Shown piece by piece: positions 26,877 to 39,768 of a stretch of DNA of 64,000 bases (positions are counted from its first letter, which is position 1; every line of letters begins with the position of its first letter). The translations under genes were made by a program, and so were the position numbers. Location: the NCBI GenBank assembly GCA_963965975.1, contig OZ014423.1:5482301-5546300 (forward strand). The letters are read 5' to 3'. This DNA comes from Xestospongia bergquistia (lineage: Eukaryota; Porifera; Demospongiae; Haplosclerida; Petrosiidae). The notes beneath the pieces were generated by a model. The model worked only from the letters and a program-made list of their open reading frames with translations. It ran no database searches and was not told where the DNA came from.

Positions 26877-27507
26877 TATTTCATTTTCTTGTTTGTTTTA
26901 GAGAAAATTTAATATAATAGTCAATCCAATATTGCTCACTTTGTTGTTTTGTTAGTTGACTATTGCTATATAACTGAGTGTATGACCAACCAATAATGTA
27001 ATCAATACTCACTGGAATATTGCTCACCGTTAGTGTCTATCTTTAAGAGTATATGATCAAAATAATACTTCTTATAGCTCATCAATGATAATCTTGACTT
27101 CTTCTCAGAAAATAGTCTTAATAACTCACTGCTCACTGTGAATCTAATTTTATAATCACCCCACTCTACTTCTGCCTTGTCATCAATTATGACTGTTGTT
27201 GTATATCACATTATGAATGTAACTATACTATGAATATAACTGTTGTGTATATATTCTACCTTATGAATAATGATAGTAGTTATCTTGTTTGGAATTGGCA
27301 CTATATGTGTGTTGATGTTTGGCACATGAATATATAGTATTACACTCCTACTGTATTATATACAATTTACAGTATAATGATAACATAATATATACATTGA
27401 ACAATGTATAAACTACCATACACTAATGATATTTACTGTCAGCAACTGTCAGTTTTGAATTCTTTAGTATAGTGAGTGTTCTGAATTTAAAATTCAAACT
27501 CTAATGT

Positions 27508-27563
<56 letters not shown>

Positions 27564-27843
27564 ACTACATATATTATTGGATTTAATGATGTAGAACAAT
27601 TACTAGACATTAATATCTTTATATTGTTGTCTACTATAATATCTCTATACTGCTGTCATAATAGTATATACTATATAAGGTATATCTACTCAATCTCCTA
27701 CAATGAAGTACTAGTTTGTGTTATTGTAAAGATCTAATGTTAGGATATTCATTTTGTTATCAGCAATGTCCAATTTAAACAGAAAATATATAAACACTGT
27801 CATTTTTATATTGATTACTTAAAAAGTAATACTGCATAATAAA
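26877..27843. other. Intergenic spacer E/F
   Basis: It contains an exon-like block (about 27070-27195, donor lost), and a (CT)n run at 27512-27540 directly followed by a (TA)n run at 27541-27562. Otherwise it is AT-rich sequence without exons. Confidence 0.6.
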
Positions 27844-30800
27844 TTATACTTTATAAAATACATGTAGTAGTAAACAATACAAACTAACAAGAAAGAAACA
27901 CAACAAACGTCTCATAATGGATACAGTTCTCTGATCTCCTTTAAATTTTAATTCCAATTTTTTTACTTCTTTAAATTGTCTTATTCTTTCTTTTGTTCGT
28001 TTATTTTTCCTATGGAAGTTACATACATGAACAATGAATATTGAGTGATTTATATAGTTATACCGTTTGAGTAAAGCTGCTCGTAGTATTTTTGGAGAAG
28101 CTTCATACATTTTAGCCTTTTTAGTAGTTTCACCTGCTTTATGATATATCACTTCTTTGATTCCAGACTGTACTATCAATTTAGCACAGTCATTACAAGG
28201 ATATTTAGTGACATAGAGAGTACAACCTTTAACTGATGGAGTTCCTTTACTGAGAATAGCATCATATTCAGCATGACAGACTGAAATATATTAGGTACAA
28301 ATAACTCAAGAAATTGTAGTCACTTACTATATGGATTTCCAAGTTTTGTTTTGTCACGTATTGTTTCAACAGTTCTTTGATTCATATTATCTGGAAATCC
28401 ACTAAAACCAACTGAGACCACTCGTTTTTCTTCCTCTGATACTATACAAGCACCTTGCTATAATAATTATGTCAGTAATGTTTATTAGCACAAATAATAA
28501 CTAACTGTATTCTCAGGATGCCTCTCATATCTTCCTTGTTTCTTTCTAGATAGTAGTGCTAATGACATAAAGAATTCATCCCATGTAATGACGAGGTCCT
28601 CTTCTGGTCCACTGAACTTTTTCCTTGATATATCTTTTGCCTTTTTAATTCTTCTTGACAATGAAATTGTTTTTTCTTCTGTTACTTGAGAATTTTTTCT
28701 TACTACTGTTACTTCAGGCTCCTTTGTTCCATTAAACTTGCTAAATGTCAAAGAAATAATAATTTTTCAAAAACTTGAAGTACTTGTGAGACACTTTTCC
28801 TAAACAAAGCAAGTCTACTCCTCGCTTTATGTCTAATTCTTTATCTCTTTCAGACTTTCTAGTGAACATTTCATATTTAACATAAGATATCCCAGATTGT
28901 ATAATAGCATGAGCACAGTCCTCATCTAGACAATGTGTCAAGTAGATAGTGCATCCTTCTAAGTTTGGTATAGTCCTGTTCGCGATAGCATTTACAGCTG
29001 CATGGACAACTGTTAGTGTGATGATTAATTAAAGTAGTACAATTCATAAATAATTATTAATTACCATATGGATATTTTTTTTCTAAATCATATTTCGTTT
29101 TTTGGTAATCTTCAGAACCTTTCCATGGGAAATGATGATCATTCTTTCCATCTTTTGTAAATGGCATAGAATTGTAACCAATCCCTACAATAGTGTTATC
29201 AGCAGTTACAGTACAAGCTCCAATCTATAGCGACATTTTACTTGACTGTGTAATAATGATAATGGAAATTTCTTACTGGAGTGCTAGAGTCTTTACTTCT
29301 AAGAGCAGCTAAACAAGCAACATTCATAAAGTATTCATCCCAGTCATAAATGACTTGTCCATCAACTTGTGACATAATATGTTCAACAATACAAGTACCT
29401 TGAAAATTATCAAAATATTGGATTAATCAATAAATAAGAACATCAAATACATAGTGACTAATTGTTGAGAAATCTTAGGTAGAGGGATAATAGATAGTGA
29501 CTAATGTTTGTGAACTGGTAAATCCCTAGTTTACATCAGAATTTGATTCAAAGCAAGGCTTATAGCAGTAGACAATCCTTTTAAAGATGTATGCTCTCTT
29601 TGAAATAGTCACTAAGTTCTTTTTGATTATTGATAGCTAAGTAAGTAAGAATTTAAATACTAAATATTTAGCAGACACATGTATTTTAATCCATTTATAG
29701 GTGTAAGAGCCAGTCTTGATCAGGTTGACCCTCTATTATATCTAATATATGGCTCAACTACAGGGATAGTCATCATAGTCTTCGTTTCCTTATCTCATTT
29801 ATCAGGATTGCTCACTTTGAATACTTGTATTTATTATATCATCTCTTACCTGACTGTATTACACTTAACTAAGCTTATGATTAAAAGATAACATTCTTTA
29901 TAGACTTACTTCTTTGCCTTTCTTTTGAGATAATAGTCAGAATAATACAGTTCACTGTACTTTTATGATAACACCATCAACTTCTGCCTTGTCATCAATT
30001 ATAACTATTGTAGTAGTATGTTATACTATGAATGTAATCTATACTCCTAAATAATGAATACAATAACCATCCTTGGTATGTTGTGTATATGCTCTTCTAA
30101 CTGTACTATACACAACACATCATACAAAACAATGTATACTAATACACTAATGTAAACTAATAATAGAGTGCACTTACTGTCAGCAACTGTCAGTGGATTG
30201 GATTTCTATTCTTATATTTGCTTAATATAGTGAATGTTTTGAATTGAAAATTCAAACTCTAATGTAGTCCCTTACTACGTATAAATACTATTTAGATTTA
30301 ATATATAGTAAACTATATCTCTATACTTACTGCTTTCTACTATAATATCTCTATACTACTGTCTACTTAGCATCTCTATATTGCTGTCATATAGCGTATA
30401 CTATATAGAATATATCTACTCAATCACTTACAATAAAGTAATAACTTTATTGTATACACTAATGGTAGAGTGCATTAACTGTCACCAACTATCAGTTTTG
30501 AATTCTATGTTTAAACCTTATGCTTATTATTTTATAATAGTAATTTAAAAGTAATATTACATAATAAATACCAGTAAAATACATGTAGCATAACATTCTT
30601 TTTATGTCCTTATGATCTTTGCCTTTCTTTTGAAATTATACCCAAGTAGTATAGTTCAATATATTGTTTTATGATCTAATCTTGCTTTGTTATCAATTCT
30701 GACTCCACTATTACACTATGGATATGAAGTTGTCTTGTTTGACATTATTTATATCAACATTAATTCAGCACATGAATATCTTGATTGAGTATATAGTACA

Positions 30801-31790
30801 TTGTGTTAACATAATACATATACCAATAAATTAACTACTGCATACTAGGTGATGACATCCTAGGACATCTTAGGACATTCTACTAAAACCAGATGTTCTG
30901 CATGGATCAGCCTACGTCTTTCTAGACATCTGGCCTATGGCTCCCTGTGTCCTACATGTATTTCAAGAGATTGTATAATATTCATATCCCAGGTCATACT
31001 AGAATATCTTTTGACTTAAGATAGATAAAATATATAAGATAAAATACCTCCTCTCATTCCTTTTAACTTTATATCCATTGGATGATCATTTTTAATGTCA
31101 TCAGCAATATCTATGATTGCTTAAAAATAAATACTACATAATAATTACATTTACCTGTCAAATACTTGTAGTATAACATTTTATATCTTTACCAATAATG
31201 GTCTGTTTCTTTCTTTTGAAATTTTAACCAAAATAATATAGTTCACTATAGTTTAGTCATCACCTAATCAACTTTTGCCTTCTTATCAATTCTGACTCTA
31301 CTATTATACTATAGAAATAACTGATAATAGTTTCCTTGTTTGACATTATTTATATCAACATTAATTTGGCACATGAATGTTTTGATAGAGTATATAGTAT
31401 ATTGTGTTAACATACACTCATATCAGTATATTAACTTCTGTTCAGATGGCATCCTGGAACATCCTAGGATATGCAGGCTACATCCAGGGTCAACCTAGTC
31501 TTTTTGGACACCTGGTCTATGGCCCCCTCTGTCCTAAATATATTTCAAGGGATCATGTGATATCCACAATATTCCAGGTCATACTATAATATCGTTTGAC
31601 TTTTTGGACTACATTCTATGTATATATATCCAAACTGTCTAATATATCCCATATCCCATAATATCCCTTCGCTGCTTACTTTATAGATAGTAGCTATACA
31701 TATGGCATTACAAACAGACATAATGAACATTCTAAACAACAAACTACACTTTAATGTAGTACTTAATAAAATAAACAAGCAAACAATTTA
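27480..31790. repeat. Segmental duplication: gene F block, copied at about 59.2-63.9 kb with gene M
   Basis: Gene F and its upstream spacer match gene M and its spacer at an offset of about 31.78 kb in direct orientation. The 31018-31045 region lacks about 340 bp present at 62784-63123. Confidence 0.87.
27844..29375 (-). CDS. Array gene F: tandem deaminase protein with C-terminal membrane anchor
   Basis: Exons: 29277-29375, 29065-29224, 28784-29009, 28506-28740, 28328-28457, 28064-28280 and 27844-28009 (410 aa). The N-terminal leader is nearly absent: the first usable ATG gives [17 protein letters not shown]. Domain 1: HAAVNAIAN and LDEDC (inactive). Domain 2: [35 protein letters not shown] and PCNDC (intact). 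The last exon encodes a charged helix ([17 protein letters not shown]) and then a hydrophobic segment ([17 protein letters not shown]) six residues or fewer from the end, which is a tail-anchor design. The 54-nt final intron is open and in frame, so its retention would add 18 residues. Near-identical to damaged gene M. Confidence 0.83.
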
Positions 31791-31792
31791 AT
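29376..31792. other. Intergenic spacer F/G, near-identical to the spacer M/N
   Basis: It holds a leftover of a second-domain exon start (29384-29402), an exon-like block at about 29905-30005, GATATCC-rich modules at 30855-31010 and 31445-31600, and a decayed UPA exon at about 31045-31110. No intact gene is seen. Confidence 0.6.
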
Positions 31793-34724
31793 TTAGTCTT
31801 GTCTCTGTATAAGTTTTGAGGCTATTTCTCTAGCCAGATCTTGCTCTCCCACTATCGATAAAGTTACCAGAATGGTTTTCCATGTTTGTGGTGCACATTT
31901 TAATTCTATCCATTTCCTAAGCATTTCTCTACAGCAACTTTGATTTCCATCAGTTGCAAGTTCATTGATAGTAGCTAATTCATTGTCTGGTACATTTAAC
32001 ATATATCCTATGGATTTCCACTTGTCAGAAACCTTAAGAAATCAATTGGATAATTTATTATATATATATTAGGATTTTGTTTACCTTTGTAACTATAAAT
32101 GATTCAAGCTTTGAAATTTCAGGCATTCCATAAGTTTCAGTGTTATCAAACTTTTCATATTCTATTGGAAGCAATAACTATCACATTAATAACAATAGCT
32201 ATGTATTAGTATGTATCTTCATTGTGATTACAAAAAATTTCATTATATTATGTACCTGTCATAATTGTTGGATTGAATTTAAAAGATTTAATACCTCCTC
32301 TCATTCCTTCTAATTTCACATCCATTGAATCATCTTTTGTAATGTCTAAGTCCACATGTAATTGAAGATGTTGTAAAGAAGAATCAAGTGTACTCTTATC
32401 CACTTCAAGTTTGTTGATCTTAACAAACAAATGAGATAGTCATAGGTGCAGTAAATAAAATCTTTTCAAATTACTACCTCACAATGTGTAACTTGAATGA
32501 ACATTTTCCTGTCTGTTAGTGCCTGGTCATATTGTACTTGGATAGAGTTGGTTGATTCTCCAAATTGAAATTCTTTTGGCCCAATGTACTCTGTCCAGTC
32601 ACTGTAATCACCTTTAGCTTTCTATCACATAAAACAGATATCATTAATGTCTATAGTGACCCAGCAACCTAATCTTACCTGTTTAAAAGGTTTTAAATCT
32701 TTTGTCACTACTACATGGAGCTCCCATGTATTCTTTCTGATTTCCCTATGATAGACCATCCAAATATATTTGAAGTTGTTACTAAACTCAGCCTTTTGCT
32801 TCTTCCATACAATAGCAAAGATAGACGACTCATCAATATGAATAATACCACATTTAGATTGAACTGGAAAGGAGGGGTTATTGGCTTCATCAGCAAATTT
32901 AAAATGATAAGGAAGTGACAATTCGATGTTATGAGAGATAATAAAGCCCAACTCTTCACTGTCAACCTCAGAGAAAACCTCAGCATAATGTTCAAGATGA
33001 ACCTTAAATTGCTTATCAAATTTGCGTGAGGTCTTTATCTGAAAAAAGCAGCTTATTGGTTGACAATTAGTAGGAAGAATGAATGGACATGATGAAAGGA
33101 GCTGAATATCTACCCTGGTATCTTTTGATATAGCCAATGGTGGTACGACTATTTTTATTCCATCTCTTGGCACATTGAACATCTGCTCCTGATCAGTAGC
33201 ACAGAACATCTTTTCAGTGACTCCATACATTATAATACCTTGTAATGTTAATTCTACTTCAGTAAACTGATGAACACTATTTATAAAAGGAAACATTGTA
33301 TCTATCTAGAATGACTTTTTATGTACAATACCTTATTGAGCATGGAACAACTTGTAGTATTGTTCGAGAAGCTTCATACATGTTATACTTTTTATCTGTC
33401 TTTTTTTGTACGCCTTCTTCAAAATATACAACTTTCCTTATTCCAGACTGTATTATTAATTTAGCACAGTCATTACAAGGATATTTAGTGATATAGAGAG
33501 TACAGTCTTTAACTGGTGGAGTTCCCTTACTGAGAATAGCATCATACTCAGCATGACAAACTAGATTTATATTAACATAGTACTGGTAAATCAAGAAATT
33601 GTTCTTACTTACTATATGGATCTTCAATATTTGTGCTGTCATGTACAGTTTGTACAGCTTTTCGATTTATACTATCTGGAAATCCACTAAAACCGACTGA
33701 GATAACTCGATTATCTTCTGCTGACACTATACAAGCACCTTGCTACAATATGCCAGTTATATATATATATATATAATATAATGTTGATCATCACAAGTAC
33801 TAACTGTATGTTCGGGACGCCTTTCATGTCTTCCTTGTTTTGTAGCAGATAACTTTGCTAATGACATAAAGAATTGCGTCTGTGTAATGATAAGGTTCTT
33901 CTCTGGTCCACTGAACTCTTTATCTTTTGGTTCATTAATTCTTTCTATCAAAGAAATCTTTTTTGTTTTACCATCCATTTTAACTTTAACATGAGGCTCT
34001 TTTGTTATTTTAAATTTGCTAAATATCATAGAATAATTTAAAACTTTAAAATTCAAAAATACCTTAGGGAAATTTTTCCTAAGCGAAGCAACTGTGCTCC
34101 TTGTTTTATGTCTGGTTGTTCATCTCTTTGTTCATTTCTAGTGAACATTCCATATTTTACATGAGATATTCCAGATTGTATAATAGCATGAGCACAATCT
34201 TCATCAGGACAAAGGGTTAAATAAATAGTACATCCTTCTAAATTTGATACACTCCTATTAGCAATAGCATTGACAGCTGCATGGACAACTGTATATATAA
34301 CGAATAATACAATTAATTGACAATAATTATGTACCATATGAATACTTTGTCTTCAAGTAATCCTCTGGGTTTTGAGAACTTGTCCAAGGAAATTTATCAT
34401 GGTCAATGTCACCAGGCATAGAATTATAACCAATTCCTACAATAGTGTTATCAGCAGTTACAATACAAGCTCCAACCTATAGTGTTTTAAAAGACATTTT
34501 ACTTGACTGTATAATAATACATCCCAATCATAAATGACTTGTCCATCAACTAGCTGCATTATCTCTCCAATTTTTGTATATTGCTTATACATGTTTTCTC
34601 TAATTTTTTTTTCATTAACAGCACTATCATCATCAGGAATTTCTTGTAGTAAGTTCTCAATAAGTTCCTTTTGCTTTTGAAGTTTTTCTTTGATCTTTAA
34701 TGACTGACTTTGTGAAGTAGCCAT
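31793..34724 (-). pseudogene. Array gene G: tandem deaminase-ZU5-UPA-Death copy with exon 1 deletion
   Basis: Exons matching gene L: exon 1 remnant up to 34724 (about 34520-34724), 34335-34476, 34063-34288, 33805-34018, 33613-33742, 33332-33560, 32679-33276 (ZU5, with the preceding small exon fused to it), 32478-32621, 32256-32418, 32085-32161 and 31793-32032 (Death). Exon 1 lacks about 85 bp present in L. That removes the helix [16 protein letters not shown] and the splice donor, so translation reads VIYDWDVLLYSQ and soon stops. Everything downstream is open and nearly identical to [10 protein letters not shown] with [14 protein letters not shown] with PCNDC, RDGIKIVVPPLAI for ZU5 and WKTILVTLSIVGEQDLAREI for Death. 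Initiation further downstream could still yield a one-domain form. Confidence 0.75.
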
Positions 34725-37700
34725 TATATTTTTCTTGTTTGTTTTAAAAGCATAAGATAAAAAATTATAAATACAGTAGTCAATTGAAAATATTGCTCAC
34801 TTTGTATATCCTTGCTTTGTTAGTTGACTATTGCTATATAACTGGTTCACCAATAATGGGATCAACACTCACTGGAATATTAGTCACACTTAACATTTAC
34901 CCTGTAAGAGTTTATGATCAAAATAATCTTATAGCTTTGCCAATGATAGTCTTAATTTGTTCTTCTCAGATAATCAATACTCTAAATAGCTTTCTGCTTA
35001 GTGTGAATCAAATTTTATAATCATCCCACTCTACTCTTGCCTCGTCATCAATTATGACTGTCATAGTATATCACATTATGAATGTAACTACTAACTATGA
35101 ATATAACTGTTGTGTCTATATTCCTACATTATGAATAATGATAATAGTTATCCTGTTTAGCACGTGAATATATAGTGTTGCACTACTGTATTGTAAATAC
35201 AATTATTGTATCAACTACCGTACACTAATGTACACTAATGATAGATTACACTTACTGTCATTAACTGTCTGTTTTAAATTCTGTTTATTTAGTATAGTGA
35301 AAGTTTTGAATTCAAAATTCAAACTGAGGTAATAACTTCATATATTAGATTTAATGATGTAGTAGACTACAATATTTCTACACTGCTGTCATATAGTATA
35401 TATACTATGTAGGGTATATCTACTTTATTATTTGTAATAAAGTAATGAGTACAGGTGCTCTTGCATTCATTTGGTTACTAACAACATGTACAGCTGACTT
35501 AAACAAGATTACTTGAAAGTAATACTACATATTGATTGGTAAAGTACCTGTAGTATAATATTTTGTATCCTTACTATTGATTCTCTTTGCCTTTCTTCTG
35601 AGATTATAGTTAGAATAATAATCACCTATTCTACTCTTGCTTTGTTATCAATTCTGACTCTCTACTTTTACACACTAACTATGCTATTTTACATTATGGA
35701 TTATAACCAATAATAGTTGCCTTGTTTGACGCTATTTATATCAACATTAATTCATTAAATGAATATCTTGATAGAGTTTATAGTATATTGTGTTAGCATA
35801 ATACATATACCAATGTATTAACTACTTTAATTACATCCTGGAACATCCTGGGATATGCAAACTACACCAGATGCTCTGAGTCAGCCTAGTCTTTCTGAAC
35901 ACCTGACCTATAGTCCCTATGTCCTAAGTGTATACCATGGGGTCATGTGATATCCACATATCTCAGGTCATACTAGGATATCTTTTGGTTTCTGGACTAC
36001 ATTTTTGTATATCCAAATTGTCCTATTTATCCAATATCCATTCACTACTTACTCCAGAGAATAGTTATATACGAGCAATACTTATGTAATGTTAATCCCA
36101 ATCATAAATTCATAAATCGCATATCCAGTTGCTATATATACACAACTTCAAATTTTTCACTGGATATTTACCAAATTATATAATTATCTTAGTTAAAAAA
36201 CTATTATTAGATAACTTGAATACAAAACTTAGTAAATGTCCTTTTAAAAATAAATGAACTGCTTAAATACAAGTGTTTTTATACAACTGTCTTGACAACA
36301 AGTTAGATTTCTAATGATGCCAACCTGCCATTGTAGACAGATTGGTGGCTTTTAGCTGTGATTTACTATTGCTATCTGTTATTGGTGATGATTCTTGACT
36401 ATATAAAACAAGAACTACTGTTTATTGAAAATGTATGTAGACTACTTTGTCTTAAGTTACTTAATATAATAACTTAATATAATTGCTATCACTTTTCTGT
36501 TTTAATTCTTCAAACAAATCTCATTTATGTAATAAAGATATTATTTATTTAATGGAATATTACTCACTTTTAGTGCCTCCCAATAACAATTTATGAACAA
36601 ACTGTTTCTTAAGTTCTTATAGCTTTGCCAATAACAATACTCTTGACTTCTTCTTATCAGATAATAACTCACTACTCACTATGATTCTAATTTTATAATC
36701 ACTCCACCTATTCCTGACTCGTCATCAATTATGACTGTCATATTATACTATGAATGTAACTATACATGTACTTCTACATAATGAATAACAATAATATTTA
36801 CCTTGTTTGGTACTTTGTGAGTAAATGTTTGTCATGTGAATATAGAGTATTACTCTCCTACTATATTATATACATTATTTATGTAATGATAACATAACAC
36901 ATAACATGTTTATTTAGTATAGTGAGTGTTTTGAATTCAAAATTCAAACTCTGATGTAGACCATAACTTATAACATCTCTATACTGCTATCATATATATA
37001 GTGTATATCCTATATAAGGCATATATACTTATATAATCTCCTACAATGGTTAAGTTATTGATAGCTAAGTAGATAAATAAGACTAAAATATTCACCAAGT
37101 ACATGCATTTCATTCTTTCACAGACATAGAATACAGTCTGGATCAGACCAGCCCTGTCAAACTATGCATTTAACATATGGCTAGGACATCCTGAGATATT
37201 ATTTCACTGGGTCCTTACAGAGAGTAGCTATACAAGCAATAATGTTAAAATTTTAATTCCAGACATAAATCACATTCTGGTTAGACTTTTTTTATATGAT
37301 AGTTAATCAAATATTGCTCACTTTGTATATCCTTGCTTTGTTAGTTGACTATTGCTATATAACTGAGTGTATGACACACCAACAGTGTAATCAATACTCA
37401 CTGGAATATTGTTACCTTTAATGTTTACCTATAAGAGTTTACAATCAAAATAATAGATTCTTAACTTCTTACAACTTACCAATGATAACCTTGACTTGTT
37501 CTTCTCAGACAATAGTCTAAATAGCTCACTGCTCACTGTTAATCTGATTTTATAATCACTCCACTCTACTTCTGCCTCATCATCAATTATGACTGTTGTA
37601 GTATATCACATTATGAATGTAACTACTATACTATGAATATAACTGTTGTGTCTATATTCCTACATTATGAATAATGATAATATTTACCTTGTTTGCAATT

Positions 37701-38224
37701 GGTACTATATATGTGTTGATGTTTGGCACGTGAATATAAAATATTACTCTCCTACTGTATTATATACATTTTATATTATAATGATAACATAATAAATATA
37801 TTGAACAATGTATAAACTAATGTACACTAATGATAGAGTACACTTACTGTCAACAACTGTCAGTTTTGAATACTACTGTTATGTTTATTTAGTGTAGTGA
37901 GTGTTTGAATCCAAGTTTTAAACTCTGATGTATATAATTATATATACATATAACTACATGTATTATTGGATTTAATGATGTAGAACAATTACTAGACAGT
38001 AATATCTCTATGTTGTTGTCTACTATAATATCTCTATACTGCTGTCACAATAGTATATATACTGTATAGAGTATATCTACTTAATCTCCTACAATAAAGT
38101 ACTAGTTTTGTGTTATTGTAAAGATCTAATGTTAGTATATTTATTTTGTTATCAGCAATGTCGCATTTAAATAGAAAGTAAATAAACCTTATTATTTTTT
38201 ATATCGATTGCTTAAAAAGTAATA
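34725..38224. other. Long spacer G/H with repeat modules and relics of lost genes
   Basis: It contains exon-like blocks at about 34935-35060, 36625-36740 and 37480-37600 (the last with open frame and donor), and a GATATCC module at 35830-35990. A decayed domain 1 exon lies at 36055-36130 and another at 37215-37285. At 36310-36410 is a relic of a subfamily 2 promoter with its 7-nt first exon. The 34725 to about 37250 part recurs downstream of gene L. Confidence 0.6.
36310..36410 (-). pseudogene. Relic promoter and first mini-exon of a lost subfamily 2 array gene
   Basis: The block with CCTGCCAT (minus-strand ATGGCAG) followed about 70 bp upstream by TATATAAAA is the same as at the 5' ends of B, C and D, but no deaminase exons follow it. 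A second copy lies at about 57705-57790. Confidence 0.6.
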
Positions 38225-39768
38225 CTACATAATAATTTTACCTATAAAATAAATAGTAGTAAACAATACAAAATTTACAACAAAAAAACACAACAAATGT
38301 CTCATAATGGATACACTTCTCTGATTTTCTTTAAATTGTAATACCAATTCTTTTACTTCTTTAAATTGTCTTATTCTTTGATAGAAGTTGTAAATATGAA
38401 CAATAAATGTTGAATAATTTATATAGTTGTACCTTTTGGGTAAAGCTGCTTGTAGTATATTTTTAGAAGCTAAATATATTTTACCCTTGTCAGTACTTTG
38501 GTCTGCTTCACCTGCTTTATGATATATCACTTCTTTAATTCCAGACTGTACTATCAATTTAGCACAGTCATTACAAGGATATTTAGTAACATAGATAGTA
38601 TAGCCTTCAACCAATGGAGTTCCTTTACTGAGAATGGCATCATATTCAGCATGACAGACTGGAATATATTAGGTACAAATAATTCAAAAAATTGTAGTCA
38701 CTTACTATATGGATCTCCAAATTTTGTTTTGTCACGTATTGTTTTAACAATTCTTTGATTCATATTATCTGGATATCCACTAAAACCAACTGAGACAACT
38801 CGTTTTTTTTCCTCTGATACTATACAAGCACCTTGCTATATAATTATGTCAGTAATATTTGTTAGTACAAGTAATAACTAACTGTACGCTCAGGACGCCT
38901 CTCATATCTTCCTTGTTTCTTTCTAGATAGTAGTGCTAATGACATAAAGAATTCATCCCATGTAATGACAAGTTCCTCTTCTGGTCCATTGAACTCCATT
39001 CCTGGTGTGTTTGATATATATTTTGCCTTTTCAATTCTTTTTGACAATGAAATTTTTTCTTCTTCTGTTACTTGAGAATTTTTTCTTATTACTGTTACTT
39101 CAGGCTCCTTTGTTGTGTTAAATTTGCTAAAAGTCAAAAGAAATAATAATTTTTCAAAAACTTGAAATACTTGTGAGACACTTTTCCTAAACAAAGCAAG
39201 TCTACTCCTCGCTTTATGTCTAATTCTTTATCTCTTTCAGTCTTCCTAGTGAACATTTCATATTTAACATATAATATCCCAGATTGTATGATAGCATGAG
39301 CACAGTCTTCATCTAGACAATGTATCAAGTAGATAGTGCATCCTTCTAAGTTTGGTATAGTCCTGTTTGCAATAGCATTTACAGCTGCATGGACAACTGT
39401 TAGTGTGATGATTAATTAAAGTAGTACAATTCATAAATAATTATTAATTACCATATGGATATTTTTTGTCTAAATCATATTTCGCTTTTTGGTAATCTTC
39501 AGAACTATTCCATGAGAAATGGTGATGATCATTCTTTCCATCTTTTGTAAATGGCATAGAATTATATCCAATCCCTACAATAGTGTTATCAGCAGTTACA
39601 ATACAAGCTCCAACCTATAGGGTTTTAAAAGACATTTTACTTGACTATGTAATAATGGCAATTTCTTACTGGAGTGCTAGGATCTTTACTTCTGAGAGCA
39701 GCTAAACAGGCAACATTCATAAAGTATTCATCCCAATCATAAATGACTTGTCCATCAACTTGTGACAT
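38225..39768 (-). CDS. Array gene H: tandem deaminase protein with C-terminal membrane anchor
   Basis: Exons: 39670-39768, 39452-39614, 39171-39396, 38883-39126, 38706-38835, 38433-38658 and 38225-38375 (412 aa, no lesion seen). Short N-terminus [17 protein letters not shown]. Domain 1: HAAVNAIAN and LDEDC. Domain 2: [35 protein letters not shown] and PCNDC. The tail exon has [16 protein letters not shown] and a hydrophobic segment (LLCFFVVNFVLFTTIYFIG) at the very end, predicting a tail-anchored membrane protein with the deaminase in the cytosol. The last intron is 57 nt and open in frame, so a retained form would add 19 residues. Sister of gene I and cousin of F and M. Confidence 0.84.

Larger units (their letters stand above)
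31400..37250. repeat. Segmental duplication: gene G block, copied at about 52.7-58.7 kb with gene L
   Basis: Gene G with its flanks matches gene L with its flanks at a constant offset of 21307 bp through the UPA and ZU5 exons. The offset changes only at a TA microsatellite (33757-33776 against 55064-55096) and at the exon 1 deletion. Direct orientation. Confidence 0.88.

Noticed and set aside
27512-27562. Long CT/TA run considered as a transposon end or CRISPR-like repeat
   Set aside because: It is a simple compound microsatellite with no spacers, terminal repeats or target-site duplication.
28064-28280. AID/APOBEC-type DNA or RNA editor as identity of the deaminase domains
   Set aside because: The helix [24 protein letters not shown] and CHAEYDAIL…PCNDC patterns and the intron sites match the dCMP deaminase (DCTD/ComE) branch. 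An editing role cannot be excluded but is not supported.
29679-29891. Hydrophobic 70-codon plus-strand open frame, nearly duplicated at 61452-61664
   Set aside because: The similarity is explained by the F/M segmental duplication; there is no splice or start context and no family match.
32711-33019. Overlapping minus-strand open frame inside the ZU5 exon of G (also in L)
   Set aside because: It is a shadow frame of the ZU5 exon; the ZU5 frame is conserved across C, D, G, K and L while this one is not.
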